From contig NZ_CP138953.1 in NCBI RefSeq assembly GCF_047126315.1, positions 2,170,001-2,234,000 on the forward strand: a DNA stretch of 64,000 bases. The letters run 5' to 3'. Under the pieces are notes generated by a model. The model worked only from the letters and a program-made list of their open reading frames with translations. It had not been told where the DNA came from and made no database searches. The position numbers and the translations under genes are program-made. The stretch comes from Shimia sp022448905. GTDB taxonomy: Bacteria; Pseudomonadota; Alphaproteobacteria; Rhodobacterales; Rhodobacteraceae. Positions 7,600 to 16,095 of the stretch are shown here, piece by piece; positions within the stretch are counted from its first letter, which is position 1; each line of letters starts with the position of its first letter.

Positions 7600-9021
7600 T
7601 TAGGTCGCCGCGCCACCAACCGTCAAACCGTCCATCAAAACAGTGGGTTGGCCTACACCAACCGGCACCCATTGACCGGCCTTGCCGCAGTTCCCCATGC
7701 CCGGATCCAGCGCCATATCGTTACCCAGACCTTTAATTTGGGTCATGGCGGTGGCGCCGTCTCCTATTAATGTGGCACCTTTTACGGGAGCGCCAACTTT
7801 ACCGTTCTCCACACGGTAGGCTTCGGTGCAGGAGAAAACAAACTTGCCGTTGGTGATGTCGACCTGACCGCCGCCAAAACCGACGGCGTAGATACCGTCT
7901 TTCAGAGACGCGACCAGATCCGCGGGATCGGCGTTGCCGCCTTCCATATAGGTGTTGGTCATGCGCGGCATGGGCGCGTGGGCGTAGCTTTCGCGGCGGC
8001 CATTTCCTGTGGGGGCGACGCCCATCAGGCGGGCGTTTTGGCGGTCTTGCATATAGCCCACCAGAATGCCGTCTTCGATCAGGGTGGTTTTGCCCGACGG
8101 TGTGCCCTCGTCATCAACTGTGATGGAGCCGCGGCGATCCGGTATTGTGCCGTCATCAATCACGGTCACGCCTTTGGAGGCGACCTGCTTGCCAATCATG
8201 CCAGCGAACTTGGAGCTGCCTTTGCGGTTGAAGTCGCCTTCTAACCCGTGGCCGACAGCTTCATGCAGCAAAATGCCGGGCCAGCCTGGGCCAAGCACCA
8301 CTTCCATTGGTCCCGCCGGGGCAGGGACCGCAGAGAGGTTCACCGTGGCGATGCGCAGCGCCTCGCGGGTTTTGGCCTGCCAATCAGTAGGATCAAGTAA
8401 ACCATCCAGACCCACGCGGCCGCCGCCGCCAGCGGAGCCGCTTTCGCGGCGGCCATTTTCCTCGACAATTACGGAGACATTTACACGGGTCATCGGGCGG
8501 GTGTCGGTGATGACCTGACCATCCGGGCGCAGGATCACCACTTCCTGATGTGAGGCCGCCAAAGTGGCGGAGACCTGCACCACACGCGGATCAAGGTCGC
8601 GGGCAAAGGTGTCGATGTCGCGCAGGGTTTCGATCTTCACCGGGAAGTCGATGCCGCCAATAGGATCGGCATCAGTATAGAGCTTGCGGTTGGTGGGCGT
8701 CGGGCCGTCAGCCAGAGTACCACCGCCGTTGCCCACGGCCAGCCGCGCGGTGTCAACGGCGCGTTTGATCGCGGCTTCGCTGATCTCGGAGGAATGGGCG
8801 TAACCAGCCACCTCGCCATTCACTGCGCGCAGGCCGAATCCTTCGGCGGCGTCATAGCTTGCGGTCTTGATCCGACCGTCATCAAACACCAAAGCTTCCG
8901 AACTGCGGCGTTCAAAAAACAGCTCGCCATCATCTGCCCCCTTGGTCGCAGTGCGCAAATGCCGCAGGGCGGTGCCCTCATCTATTGCATTTTCAAAGGG
9001 TTGGAAGCGGGTTTGGGTCAT
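7600..9021 (-). CDS. tldD: Metalloprotease TldD
   Basis: Zinc-dependent protease that, with TldE/PmbA, trims unfolded peptides and modified leader peptides in the cytosol. The 473-residue length is standard. The metal-binding signature HExxxH is 'HEAVGH' at 253-258, within 'ILLHEAVGHGLEGD'. The C-terminal half has the usual run of short glycine-rich strands ('GMGNCGKAGQWVPVGVGQPT'). Its partner tldE is not in this window, as is usual. The start codon lies only 20 bp from a perfect FNR box (9041-9054), which therefore overlaps its likely promoter or leader. Confidence 0.95.
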   Translation of the reverse strand: MTQTRFQPFENAIDEGTALRHLRTATKGADDGELFFERRSSEALVFDDGRIKTASYDAAEGFGLRAVNGEVAGYAHSSEISEAAIKRAVDTARLAVGNGGGTLADGPTPTNRKLYTDADPIGGIDFPVKIETLRDIDTFARDLDPRVVQVSATLAASHQEVVILRPDGQVITDTRPMTRVNVSVIVEENGRRESGSAGGGGRVGLDGLLDPTDWQAKTREALRIATVNLSAVPAPAGPMEVVLGPGWPGILLHEAVGHGLEGDFNRKGSSKFAGMIGKQVASKGVTVIDDGTIPDRRGSITVDDEGTPSGKTTLIEDGILVGYMQDRQNARLMGVAPTGNGRRESYAHAPMPRMTNTYMEGGNADPADLVASLKDGIYAVGFGGGQVDITNGKFVFSCTEAYRVENGKVGAPVKGATLIGDGATAMTQIKGLGNDMALDPGMGNCGKAGQWVPVGVGQPTVLMDGLTVGGAAT

Positions 9022-9040
9022 ATGCTGTCAGCCTCTATAT

Positions 9041-9054
9041 TTGATCTAAATCAA
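9041..9054. promoter_or_regulatory. FNR/FnrL box between tldD and ctaC
   Basis: TTGAT-CTAA-ATCAA is a perfect match to the FNR consensus TTGAT-N4-ATCAA, in the 181-bp gap between divergent tldD and ctaC. It sits 20 bp from tldD and ~149 bp from ctaC. FnrL is the oxygen-responsive activator/repressor of Rhodobacterales; which gene it controls here is not shown by sequence. Confidence 0.7.
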
Positions 9055-9202
9055 AAAAGCGTCCGTTTGACGCAAGCTTCGATCTTTATCTACGGGAGAG
9101 AATATGGTTTTTAGGCGCGAAACAACAGCGGGATTCCGCCGGAAGGCAAGAGGGATTCTGTGAAACCGACAAGAACAACACCGCAACCGATCAGGGTGAC
9201 AC

Positions 9203-10051
9203 ATGCGAATTCTCTCGACATTCCTGGGCCTTATGGCAGCCACAACCGCGGCGCCCGCATTTGCGCAGGCCGCCGAAACCATTGGTAAACCTGAGCCCAA
9301 GGGCCTTGGTTTTCAACCGGCGGCCACCGAATTGGCCCGCCAGATTCAGTCGTTGGACGGTCTGATCCTGACCATTATCACCATCATCACCGTGTTTGTG
9401 ACCGCGTTGTTGATCTACTGCATCGTGCGCTACAACCGCCGTGCCAACCCAACGCCGGGTACGTTCACCCACAACACGCCTTTGGAAATCGCGTGGACCC
9501 TGGGCCCAATCCTGATTCTGGTGCTGATCGGGTCCTTCTCTCTGCCGGTGTTGTTCAACCAGCAGGAAATCCCGGAAGGCGAAGTGCACATCAAAGTGAC
9601 CGGTTACCAGTGGTACTGGGGCTATGAGTACACCGACCACGAGTTTGCGTTTGACAGCTTCCTGCTGGCGAAAGAAGAACTGGCGGCAAACGGCTACAAC
9701 GAAGATGAGTATCTGCTGGCAACCGACACCAAAGTGGTTGTGCCAATTGGCAAGACCGTTGTCATGGACGTGACCGGTGCGGACGTGATCCACAGCTGGA
9801 CCATCCCATCCTTTGGCGTGAAGCAGGACGCCGTGCCTGGCCGTATCGCACAGCTGTGGTTCAAAGCGGAGAAAGAGGGCATCTACTTTGGTCAGTGTTC
9901 TGAACTCTGCGGCAAGGACCACGCCTACATGCCAATCACCGTCGAAGTTGTGTCTGAGGACAAATACAACGAGTGGCTGAAAGGCGCGATCGAAGAGTAT
10001 GCGGGTGACATGTCCACCCTGCCAGCGATCGAAGTGGCTTCGGCTGACTAA
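9203..10051 (+). CDS. ctaC: Cytochrome c oxidase subunit II (aa3 type)
   Basis: Carries the CuA centre that takes electrons from cytochrome c and passes them to subunit I in the inner membrane. The 282-residue protein begins with a signal peptide ending 'APAFAQA'. Two membrane helices follow (about residues 53-75 and 94-115), then a periplasmic cupredoxin domain. CuA ligands are visible in 'HSWTIP', 'QCSELCGKDH' and the following 'YMPI' methionine. It heads a ctaC-ctaB-small protein-ctaG-ctaE run. Subunit I (ctaD) is absent, as in Rhodobacter and Paracoccus, where it is encoded elsewhere. Confidence 0.96.
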   Translation: MRILSTFLGLMAATTAAPAFAQAAETIGKPEPKGLGFQPAATELARQIQSLDGLILTIITIITVFVTALLIYCIVRYNRRANPTPGTFTHNTPLEIAWTLGPILILVLIGSFSLPVLFNQQEIPEGEVHIKVTGYQWYWGYEYTDHEFAFDSFLLAKEELAANGYNEDEYLLATDTKVVVPIGKTVVMDVTGADVIHSWTIPSFGVKQDAVPGRIAQLWFKAEKEGIYFGQCSELCGKDHAYMPITVEVVSEDKYNEWLKGAIEEYAGDMSTLPAIEVASAD

Positions 10052-10135
10052 TCTTACCATCGGCGGGGCCTGTCTCCGCCGGTTGTGACGCGCAAGGCGG
10101 GCTATGGTGTCCGCCTTTCACACACAGGACAGAGC

Positions 10136-11080
10136 ATGAGCGACGCAAGCATCAATACGCAAGCCAGAGCCAGCCACGGCGACGCAGAGTTTGGCGACTA
10201 TTTCGCCCTTCTGAAGCCGCGGGTGATGTCGCTGGTGGTGTTCACAGCCGCCGTGGGCCTTCTGGCCGCGCCTGGCTCGGTGCATCCGTTTGTGGCATTT
10301 TGCTCCATCTTGTTTATCGCTGTAGGCGGTGGCGCCTCTGGTGCGCTGAACATGTGGTATGACGCGGACATCGACCGTTTGATGACCCGCACACAGAAGC
10401 GCCCGATTCCTGCTGGTAAAGTGACTGAGGGCGAGGCGCTGGCCGTTGGAGTGGCGCTGTCGGGTTTTGCGGTGGTGATGTTGGGCCTGGCGGCCAACTG
10501 GGTCGCGGCGGCGCTGCTGGCCTTTACGATTTTCTTCTACGTGGTGATCTACACCATGTGGCTCAAACGCTGGACCCCGCAGAACATCGTGATTGGTGGC
10601 GCAGCGGGTGCTTTCCCTCCGATGATCGGCTGGGCGGTTGTGACCGGCGGCATTTCGATTGAAAGTGTGCTGATGTTCACGCTGACCTTCATGTGGACCC
10701 CTCCGCATTTCTGGGCGCTGTGTCTGTTCATGAAGTCCGACTACAAAGACGCGGGCGTGCCAATGTTGCACGTGACCCATGGGCGTCGCGTGACCCGCAA
10801 CCACATCCTAGTTTACACCCTGCTGCTCGCCGTTGTGGCGATTGGCATGGCCTTCACCGGTGTGGGCGGCCCGATTTACCTGACCACCGCCTTGATCCTG
10901 AACGGCCTATTTGTGGCCGGTGCGATTTCGATCTGGCGGCGTGACGAAGAGATTTCCGAAGCCGACGGCTACAAGCGCGAGAAAGCGTTCTTTGGCCTGT
11001 CGCTGATTTACCTGTTCATGCATTTTGGTGCGATTTTGGTGGAGGCCACGTTGGCCCCTTATGGCATCGGAGGATGGTAA
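10136..11080 (+). CDS. ctaB: Protoheme IX farnesyltransferase (heme O synthase)
   Basis: Adds a farnesyl group to heme B to make heme O, the precursor of heme A for the aa3 oxidase. The 314-residue protein is polytopic with about nine membrane helices. The UbiA-family prenyl-diphosphate site is 'NMWYDADID' at 72-80, and a second acidic loop appears near 'FMKSDYKDAGVPML'. I placed the start at ATG 10136 ('MSDASINTQ'), preceded by AGGACAGAG; an upstream in-frame GTG has no support. It lies 84 bp after ctaC and 4 bp before the next small gene. Confidence 0.95.
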   Translation: MSDASINTQARASHGDAEFGDYFALLKPRVMSLVVFTAAVGLLAAPGSVHPFVAFCSILFIAVGGGASGALNMWYDADIDRLMTRTQKRPIPAGKVTEGEALAVGVALSGFAVVMLGLAANWVAAALLAFTIFFYVVIYTMWLKRWTPQNIVIGGAAGAFPPMIGWAVVTGGISIESVLMFTLTFMWTPPHFWALCLFMKSDYKDAGVPMLHVTHGRRVTRNHILVYTLLLAVVAIGMAFTGVGGPIYLTTALILNGLFVAGAISIWRRDEEISEADGYKREKAFFGLSLIYLFMHFGAILVEATLAPYGIGGW

Positions 11081-11084
11081 GCAG

Positions 11085-11252
11085 ATGAGCTTTCGCGAGG
11101 AACACGAACTGCACAAGCGCCGGTTTGGTCGCAACCTTGGGGTTGCGCTGGTCTTGGTGAGCTTCATTGTCATCGTTTTTGGCCTGACCGTGGTGAAAGT
11201 CACCCGCGGCGACTATGAGCCTGAAAACGCCAGTATTCAGCGGGGGCAGTGA
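11085..11252 (+). CDS. Small single-span membrane protein of the cox operon (CoxF-like)
   Basis: A 55-residue protein, 'MSFREEHELHKRRFGRN' then a hydrophobic helix (about 18-38) and a short polar tail. It sits between ctaB and ctaG, 4 bp after the first and overlapping the second by a TGATG junction. Small proteins of this type, sometimes called CoxF, occupy the same slot in Rhodobacter and Paracoccus cox operons and are thought to serve oxidase assembly. The role here rests on position and topology, because the sequence is too short for motif evidence. Confidence 0.75.
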   Translation: MSFREEHELHKRRFGRNLGVALVLVSFIVIVFGLTVVKVTRGDYEPENASIQRGQ

Positions 11253-11815
11253 TGGCGATGGATCCGAAAAAAAAGACGCTGGTTCAGACCGTAGGTGTGG
11301 TTGTGACCATGGGCGCGCTGGCCTGGGCGTCTGTGCCGTTTTACGATTGGTTCTGCCGTGTGACTGGCTTTGGTGGCGTGACCAACACCGCCGAAGCTGG
11401 CAGCGACGTGATCCTCGACAAAACCATCAAGGTCCGCTTTGACGCCTCTATTGAACGCGATATGGCGTGGGAATTCAAACCCATGCAGCGCGAGATGGAA
11501 GTGCGCATCGGCGAGACCGGCCTGGCCTTCTATGAGGCCTATAACCCAACTGACCGTCCGATTGCGGGCACCGCGAGCTACAACGTGGCGCCGTATGACG
11601 CGGGTGGGTTCTTCACCAAGATCGACTGCTTCTGCTTTGAAGAGCAGGTGCTGCAACCCGGTGAGCGGGTGACGATGCCGGTGAGTTTTTACGTGGATCC
11701 GGAAATCGTGGATGACCGGGACGCGAAATATATCAAGGTGATCACATTGGGATACACCTTCTATGAAACAGACTTGCCCGAAGAGCTGGCGTCCTTGACG
11801 ACAGCGGGTGAGTAA
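11252..11815 (+). CDS. ctaG: Cytochrome c oxidase assembly protein CtaG (Cox11 family)
   Basis: Copper chaperone that delivers CuB to subunit I of the aa3 oxidase. It has an N-terminal membrane anchor (about residues 10-30) and a periplasmic immunoglobulin-like domain. The copper-binding 'CFCF' motif is seen in 'KIDCFCFEEQVLQPGE', and the conserved 'MPVSFYVDPE' follows. The start at ATG 11252 overlaps the stop of the preceding small gene (TGATG) and gives 187 residues; an ATG two codons later is also possible. It belongs to the ctaC-ctaB-ctaG-ctaE transcription unit. Confidence 0.95.
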   Translation: MAMDPKKKTLVQTVGVVVTMGALAWASVPFYDWFCRVTGFGGVTNTAEAGSDVILDKTIKVRFDASIERDMAWEFKPMQREMEVRIGETGLAFYEAYNPTDRPIAGTASYNVAPYDAGGFFTKIDCFCFEEQVLQPGERVTMPVSFYVDPEIVDDRDAKYIKVITLGYTFYETDLPEELASLTTAGE

Positions 11816-11860
11816 AAGCAAAACTAATAGGCAAGCCTTCCAACGAGGGAAACTGAGAAA

Positions 11861-12667
11861 ATGGCGCACGTAAAAGATCACGATTATCATATTTTGAACC
11901 CCTCATGGTGGCCGTTCCTGGGCGCCGTTGGTGGTTTCATCATGCTGTTTGGCGCAGTATTGTGGATGCACGACAGCGGACCTTGGGTGTTCCTGATTGG
12001 CTTGGTGGCGGTTCTGTACGTCATGTTCGGCTGGTGGGCTGACGTGATTGCAGAAAGCAACGTAGGCGATCACACGCCGGTGGTTCAGATCGGCCTGCGC
12101 TACGGCTTCATCCTGTTCATCATGTCCGAAGTCATGTTCTTCGCGGCGTGGTTCTGGACCTTCTTCAAGCACCGCATGTATCCGATGGATCCAAACGGCA
12201 ACAGCCCGGCAGTAGATGGCCCGTGGCCACCAGCGGGCATTGAGACCTTTGACCCTTGGCACCTGCCGCTGATCAACACGCTGATCCTGCTGTGTTCCGG
12301 TTGTGCAGCGACCTGGGCGCACCACGCGCTTGCGCATGAAGACAACCGCAAAGACATGAAAAACGGTCTGATCATCGCGGTTCTGCTGGGTGTGATCTTC
12401 ACCTTCTTCCAGGCCTACGAGTACAGCCACGCGGCGTTCAGCTTCTCCGGCAACATCTATGGCGCGTCCTTCTTCATGGCGACCGGCTTCCACGGTTTCC
12501 ACGTTGTGATCGGCACGATCTTCTTGTTTGTCTGCCTGCTGCGTCTGAACGCGGGTCATTTCACCAAAGAAAAGCACGTCGGTTTTGAGGCGGCTGCCTG
12601 GTACTGGCACTTTGTGGATGTGGTCTGGCTGTTCCTGTTTGCCGCCGTGTACATCTGGGGCCAATAA
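11861..12667 (+). CDS. ctaE: Cytochrome c oxidase subunit III
   Basis: Structural subunit of the aa3 oxidase that stabilises subunit I and its proton uptake. The 268-residue protein has seven predicted membrane helices and the family signatures 'HDYHILNPSWWPF' at the N-terminus, 'ADVIAESN', 'SEVMFFAAWFWTFF', 'GFHGFHVVIGT' and the final 'WYWHFVDVVWLFLF'. It is the last gene of the cox run and is followed at once by a strong terminator. A purine-rich GAGGGAAACTGAGAAA leader precedes the ATG. Confidence 0.97.
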   Translation: MAHVKDHDYHILNPSWWPFLGAVGGFIMLFGAVLWMHDSGPWVFLIGLVAVLYVMFGWWADVIAESNVGDHTPVVQIGLRYGFILFIMSEVMFFAAWFWTFFKHRMYPMDPNGNSPAVDGPWPPAGIETFDPWHLPLINTLILLCSGCAATWAHHALAHEDNRKDMKNGLIIAVLLGVIFTFFQAYEYSHAAFSFSGNIYGASFFMATGFHGFHVVIGTIFLFVCLLRLNAGHFTKEKHVGFEAAAWYWHFVDVVWLFLFAAVYIWGQ

Positions 12668-12713
12668 GGCGACCTGCTAAAGGTTGATCCTTGAGAGCGG
12701 ATACGATTAAAGC

Positions 12714-12744
12714 AAAGCGCGGCAGGTTCTGCCGCGCTTTTTCT
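12714..12744 (+). terminator. Rho-independent terminator after ctaE
   Basis: A perfect 12-bp stem (12714-12725 with 12729-12740) and a 3-base loop are followed by TTCTTT. It lies between ctaE and the SURF1 gene, so the SURF1-thrC unit needs either readthrough or its own promoter, yet only 20 bases separate it from the SURF1 start. Confidence 0.85.
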
Positions 12745-12764
12745 TTCTAAGAAGGATCGCTGTC

Positions 12765-13442
12765 TTGCGTCGACTGTTCTGGCCGCTGTTTTTTGGCATT
12801 CTGGGCACGGTGGTGCTGGTGTCGCTGGGCACATGGCAGTTGCAGCGACTGACCTGGAAGGAAGGCGTCATTGCGGAGATCAATGCGCGGATTGCGAGCG
12901 ATCCTGTGGCGCTGCCGGAGCCCATTGATTTGGAGCGGGACAAGTACCTGCCGGTGGCTGTGTCTGGCACCATCACCGAAGATGAAATCCACCTGTTGGC
13001 CAGCACGCGGGACGCCGGAGCTGTCTATCGCCTGGTGTCGGCGTTTGAGACTGAAGGTGGCCGTCGGATCATGATTGATCGCGGTTGGATCAAGACCGAA
13101 GACAAAGACGCCGCGCGTCCGGCACACGATGTGGAAGTGGTGGGCAACTTGCATTGGCCGGATGAGCGGGACAGTTTTACCCCAGCCAATGACGTGGACG
13201 GCAACATCTGGTTTGCCCGTGATGTGGAGCAGATGGCTGAGGTTCTGAACACCGAGCCGGTCCTGCTGATCGTGCGGGAAGACAGTGACAAGGGCGCGAT
13301 TGCGACGCCTTTGCCGGTGGACACTGCCGCGTTGCCCAACAATCACCTTGAATATGTCCTGACATGGTACGGACTGGCAATTGTCTGGGTGGCGATGACC
13401 CTGTATTACCTGCGCCGGATGCGCAAAACCAAAAAGGCCTGA
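12765..13442 (+). CDS. SURF1 family cytochrome oxidase biogenesis protein
   Basis: Assists heme A insertion into oxidase subunit I. The 225-residue protein has the SURF1 layout: a membrane helix near the N-terminus, a periplasmic domain with 'GTWQLQRLTWKE', 'YLPVAVSG' and 'MIDRGWIK', and a second helix near the C-terminus ('HLEYVLTWYGLAIVWVAM'). The start is TTG 12765, preceded by AAGGA with 8-base spacing; no nearby ATG fits. It follows the ctaE terminator and runs almost directly into thrC (5-bp gap), which would link a respiratory assembly factor to the threonine gene by transcription. Confidence 0.9.
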   Translation: MRRLFWPLFFGILGTVVLVSLGTWQLQRLTWKEGVIAEINARIASDPVALPEPIDLERDKYLPVAVSGTITEDEIHLLASTRDAGAVYRLVSAFETEGGRRIMIDRGWIKTEDKDAARPAHDVEVVGNLHWPDERDSFTPANDVDGNIWFARDVEQMAEVLNTEPVLLIVREDSDKGAIATPLPVDTAALPNNHLEYVLTWYGLAIVWVAMTLYYLRRMRKTKKA

Positions 13443-13447
13443 GAGAC

Positions 13448-14836
13448 GTGAAATATATTTCGACCCGTGGAAACGCCCCGGAGCTGAGCTTTGAAGAGGC
13501 CATGTTGACCGGTCTCGCACGTGACGGTGGGCTGTATGTGCCAGAAAGCATTCCGACGCTGTCTGCCGAGGAGATCGCAGGACTGGCGGGCAAGTCGTAT
13601 GAAGAGGCCGCGTTTGTCGTGATGCGTCCGTTTGTGGGCGATGCCTTCACCGATGAAGAGTTCAAAGGCATCATTGCGCAGGCCTATGCGAACTTCCGCC
13701 ATGACGCACGCGCGCCCTTGGTGCAGTTGGCGCCGAACCACTATCTTCTGGAGCTGTTCCACGGTCCAACGCTGGCGTTCAAAGATTTCGCGATGCAATT
13801 GATTGGTCAGCTGTTCCAATTCTCGCTGGCGCGCCGCAATGAGCGAGTGACCATTGTGGGCGCGACCTCGGGTGACACCGGCTCTGCCGCTATTGAAGCT
13901 TTCCGCGGATTGGACAATGTGGATGTGTTCATCCTGTTCCCGCATGGCCGGGTGTCCGACATTCAGCGCAAACAGATGACCACGCCAGAGGACGCCAATG
14001 TGCATGCGCTGGCGCTGGATGGCGACTTTGACGACTGTCAGGCCAAGCTTAAAGACATGTTCAACGACTTTGACTTCCGCGATGGCGTGAAGCTGGCCGG
14101 TGTGAACTCGATCAACTGGGCGCGGGTGCTGGCGCAGGTGGTGTATTACTTCACTTCCGCCGTGAGCCTTGGCGCGCCATATCGCAAGGTGAGCTTCACC
14201 GTGCCAACTGGTAACTTCGGCGACATTTTTGCAGGCTACATCGCCAAGAAGATGGGGCTGCCGATTGACCGTCTGGTCATCGCAACCAACCAAAACGACA
14301 TCCTGCATCGCACCATGGAAACCGGGGCTTACACCAAAGAGGGCGTGACGCCGTCGATCAGCCCGTCTATGGACATTCAGGTCAGCTCCAATTTTGAGCG
14401 CGCGCTGTTTGACGCCTATGGCCGTGATGGCGGCGCGGTGGCGCAGTTGATGGAAGAGTTGAAGGATGGCTCCTTTGCGATCTCCCAAGGCGCGATGGAA
14501 ACGCTGCGTGAGCATTTTGACAGCGGCCGGGCCTCGGAAGAGGAAACAAACGCCACCATCGCCAGCGCATTTACCGCAACCTCAGAAGTGCTTTGCCCGC
14601 ACTCGGCAGTTGGCGTAAAGGTCGCGAATGCCTATTTGGGCGAAGTGCCTATGGTCACTTTGGCCACGGCGCATCCGGCGAAGTTCCCGGACGCGGTGGA
14701 AGCTGCGATGGGGGCACGTCCGGCACTGCCGCCGCATATGGCGGATATGATGGACAAAGACGAACGCGTGACCCGTGTTCCCAATGATCTGGGAGCGCTG
14801 GAAGCGCTCATCAAGGAACGGATTGCACAACGTTGA
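13448..14836 (+). CDS. thrC: Threonine synthase
   Basis: Converts O-phospho-L-homoserine to threonine with pyridoxal phosphate. The 462-residue length is typical of the long bacterial type. The N-terminal 'MKYISTRG' is the family signature. Lys112 in 'GPTLAFKDFAMQ' is the PLP Schiff-base lysine, 'GATSGDTGSAAI' and 'VPTGNFGDIFAGY' bind cofactor phosphate. The start is GTG 13448, chosen because homology begins there; the open frame extends upstream into the SURF1 gene. It overlaps the following protease gene by four bases (TTGA). Confidence 0.96.
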   Translation: MKYISTRGNAPELSFEEAMLTGLARDGGLYVPESIPTLSAEEIAGLAGKSYEEAAFVVMRPFVGDAFTDEEFKGIIAQAYANFRHDARAPLVQLAPNHYLLELFHGPTLAFKDFAMQLIGQLFQFSLARRNERVTIVGATSGDTGSAAIEAFRGLDNVDVFILFPHGRVSDIQRKQMTTPEDANVHALALDGDFDDCQAKLKDMFNDFDFRDGVKLAGVNSINWARVLAQVVYYFTSAVSLGAPYRKVSFTVPTGNFGDIFAGYIAKKMGLPIDRLVIATNQNDILHRTMETGAYTKEGVTPSISPSMDIQVSSNFERALFDAYGRDGGAVAQLMEELKDGSFAISQGAMETLREHFDSGRASEEETNATIASAFTATSEVLCPHSAVGVKVANAYLGEVPMVTLATAHPAKFPDAVEAAMGARPALPPHMADMMDKDERVTRVPNDLGALEALIKERIAQR

Positions 14837-16095
14837 CAGTCAAGCTGCACACACTCGCGAACGGGTTTCAGATCGCAACAGAACATATGCCGGGGCTGGA
14901 AAGCGCCAGCATCGGCATTTGGGTGAGCGCTGGTGGGCGCCATGAGCGCGCGCCACAAAACGGCATTGCGCATTTTCTGGAGCATATGGCGTTCAAAGGC
15001 ACGGAGCGTCGGACTGCGTTGGAGATTGCTGAGACCATCGAAGATGTGGGTGGCTACATCAACGCCTACACCAGCCGCGAGGTTACGGCCTATTACGCGC
15101 GGGTTCTGAAGAACGACGTGGCGCTGGCCATGGATGTGGTGGGCGACATTGTGCTGAACCCGATCTTTGATCCAAACGAGATCGAGGTTGAGCGGGGCGT
15201 TATCTTGCAAGAGATCGGTCAGGCGCTGGATACGCCGGATGATGTGGTCTTTGATTGGCTGCAAGAGCGGGCGTACCCAGATCAGCCAATGGGCCGCACC
15301 ATCCTGGGCGAGGGCGACCATGTGCGCCGCTTTGGCCGCGAGGATCTTTCCGCTTTTGTGACCGAGCATTACCGTCCGGAGCGGATGATTTTGGCGGCGG
15401 CAGGTGCGGTGGATCACGACGCGATCGTGCGCATGGCCGAGGAGATGTTTGGGCATCTGGAACGCGGGCCATCTATCGAACTGGTCCCCGCGCGATTTGT
15501 CGGCGGCGAGTACCGCACCGAAAAGGCGTTGGAACAGGCACATTTTGCGATTGGCTTTGAAAGCCCGGATTATTTCAGCGCCGACATCTACACAGCGCAG
15601 ATTTACTCGAGCGCTTTGGGTGGCGGCATGTCGAGCCGTCTTTTCCAGGAAGTGCGGGAAAAACGCGGGCTGTGCTACGCGATCTTTGCCCAAACCGGGG
15701 CTTATGCCGACACCGGCATGACAACGATCTATGCGGGCACCTCGGGCGAGCAAATTGGCGAGTTGGCCGAGATCACCATTGATGAGCTCAAGCGCGCCGC
15801 CGAGGATATGAACTCTGTCGAGATCGCGCGGGCGCGCACGCAGATGAAGGCAGGCTTGTTGATGGGGCTGGAAAGCCCGTCGAGCCGCGCGGAACGTTTG
15901 GCGCGGATGCTGGCAATCTGGGGCAAAATCCCGAGCTTGCCGGAAACCGTGGAGCGCATTGATGCGGTGAGCGACGCCGATGTGCGCCGCTTGGCCGAAC
16001 AGATGGCGAGCCAAGCCCGCAGCGCGATGGCGCTTTATGGGCCGGTGTCCGCTGCGCCTGCGCTGGACGCTTTGGAAGAGAGGCGCGCCGCTTAA
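14833..16095 (+). CDS. M16 family zinc peptidase (processing-peptidase-like)
   Basis: A 420-residue pitrilysin/MPP-beta-like protease. The inverted zinc motif HxxEH is His47, Glu50 and His51 in 'IAHFLEHMAFKG', with the third ligand Glu127 in 'RGVILQEI' at the expected 76-residue distance. So this is the catalytic rather than the inactive half of such pairs. The start is TTG 14833, overlapping the thrC stop, and homology begins at 'VKLHTLANGFQIATE'. The placement thrC-M16 protease-acetyltransferase recurs in alphaproteobacteria. Natural substrates are unknown. Confidence 0.92.
   Translation: MTVKLHTLANGFQIATEHMPGLESASIGIWVSAGGRHERAPQNGIAHFLEHMAFKGTERRTALEIAETIEDVGGYINAYTSREVTAYYARVLKNDVALAMDVVGDIVLNPIFDPNEIEVERGVILQEIGQALDTPDDVVFDWLQERAYPDQPMGRTILGEGDHVRRFGREDLSAFVTEHYRPERMILAAAGAVDHDAIVRMAEEMFGHLERGPSIELVPARFVGGEYRTEKALEQAHFAIGFESPDYFSADIYTAQIYSSALGGGMSSRLFQEVREKRGLCYAIFAQTGAYADTGMTTIYAGTSGEQIGELAEITIDELKRAAEDMNSVEIARARTQMKAGLLMGLESPSSRAERLARMLAIWGKIPSLPETVERIDAVSDADVRRLAEQMASQARSAMALYGPVSAAPALDALEERRAA

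Noticed and set aside
14050..14064. TTAA-N7-TTCA as another CtrA site
   Set aside because: It lies inside thrC coding sequence with one mismatch, which fits chance.
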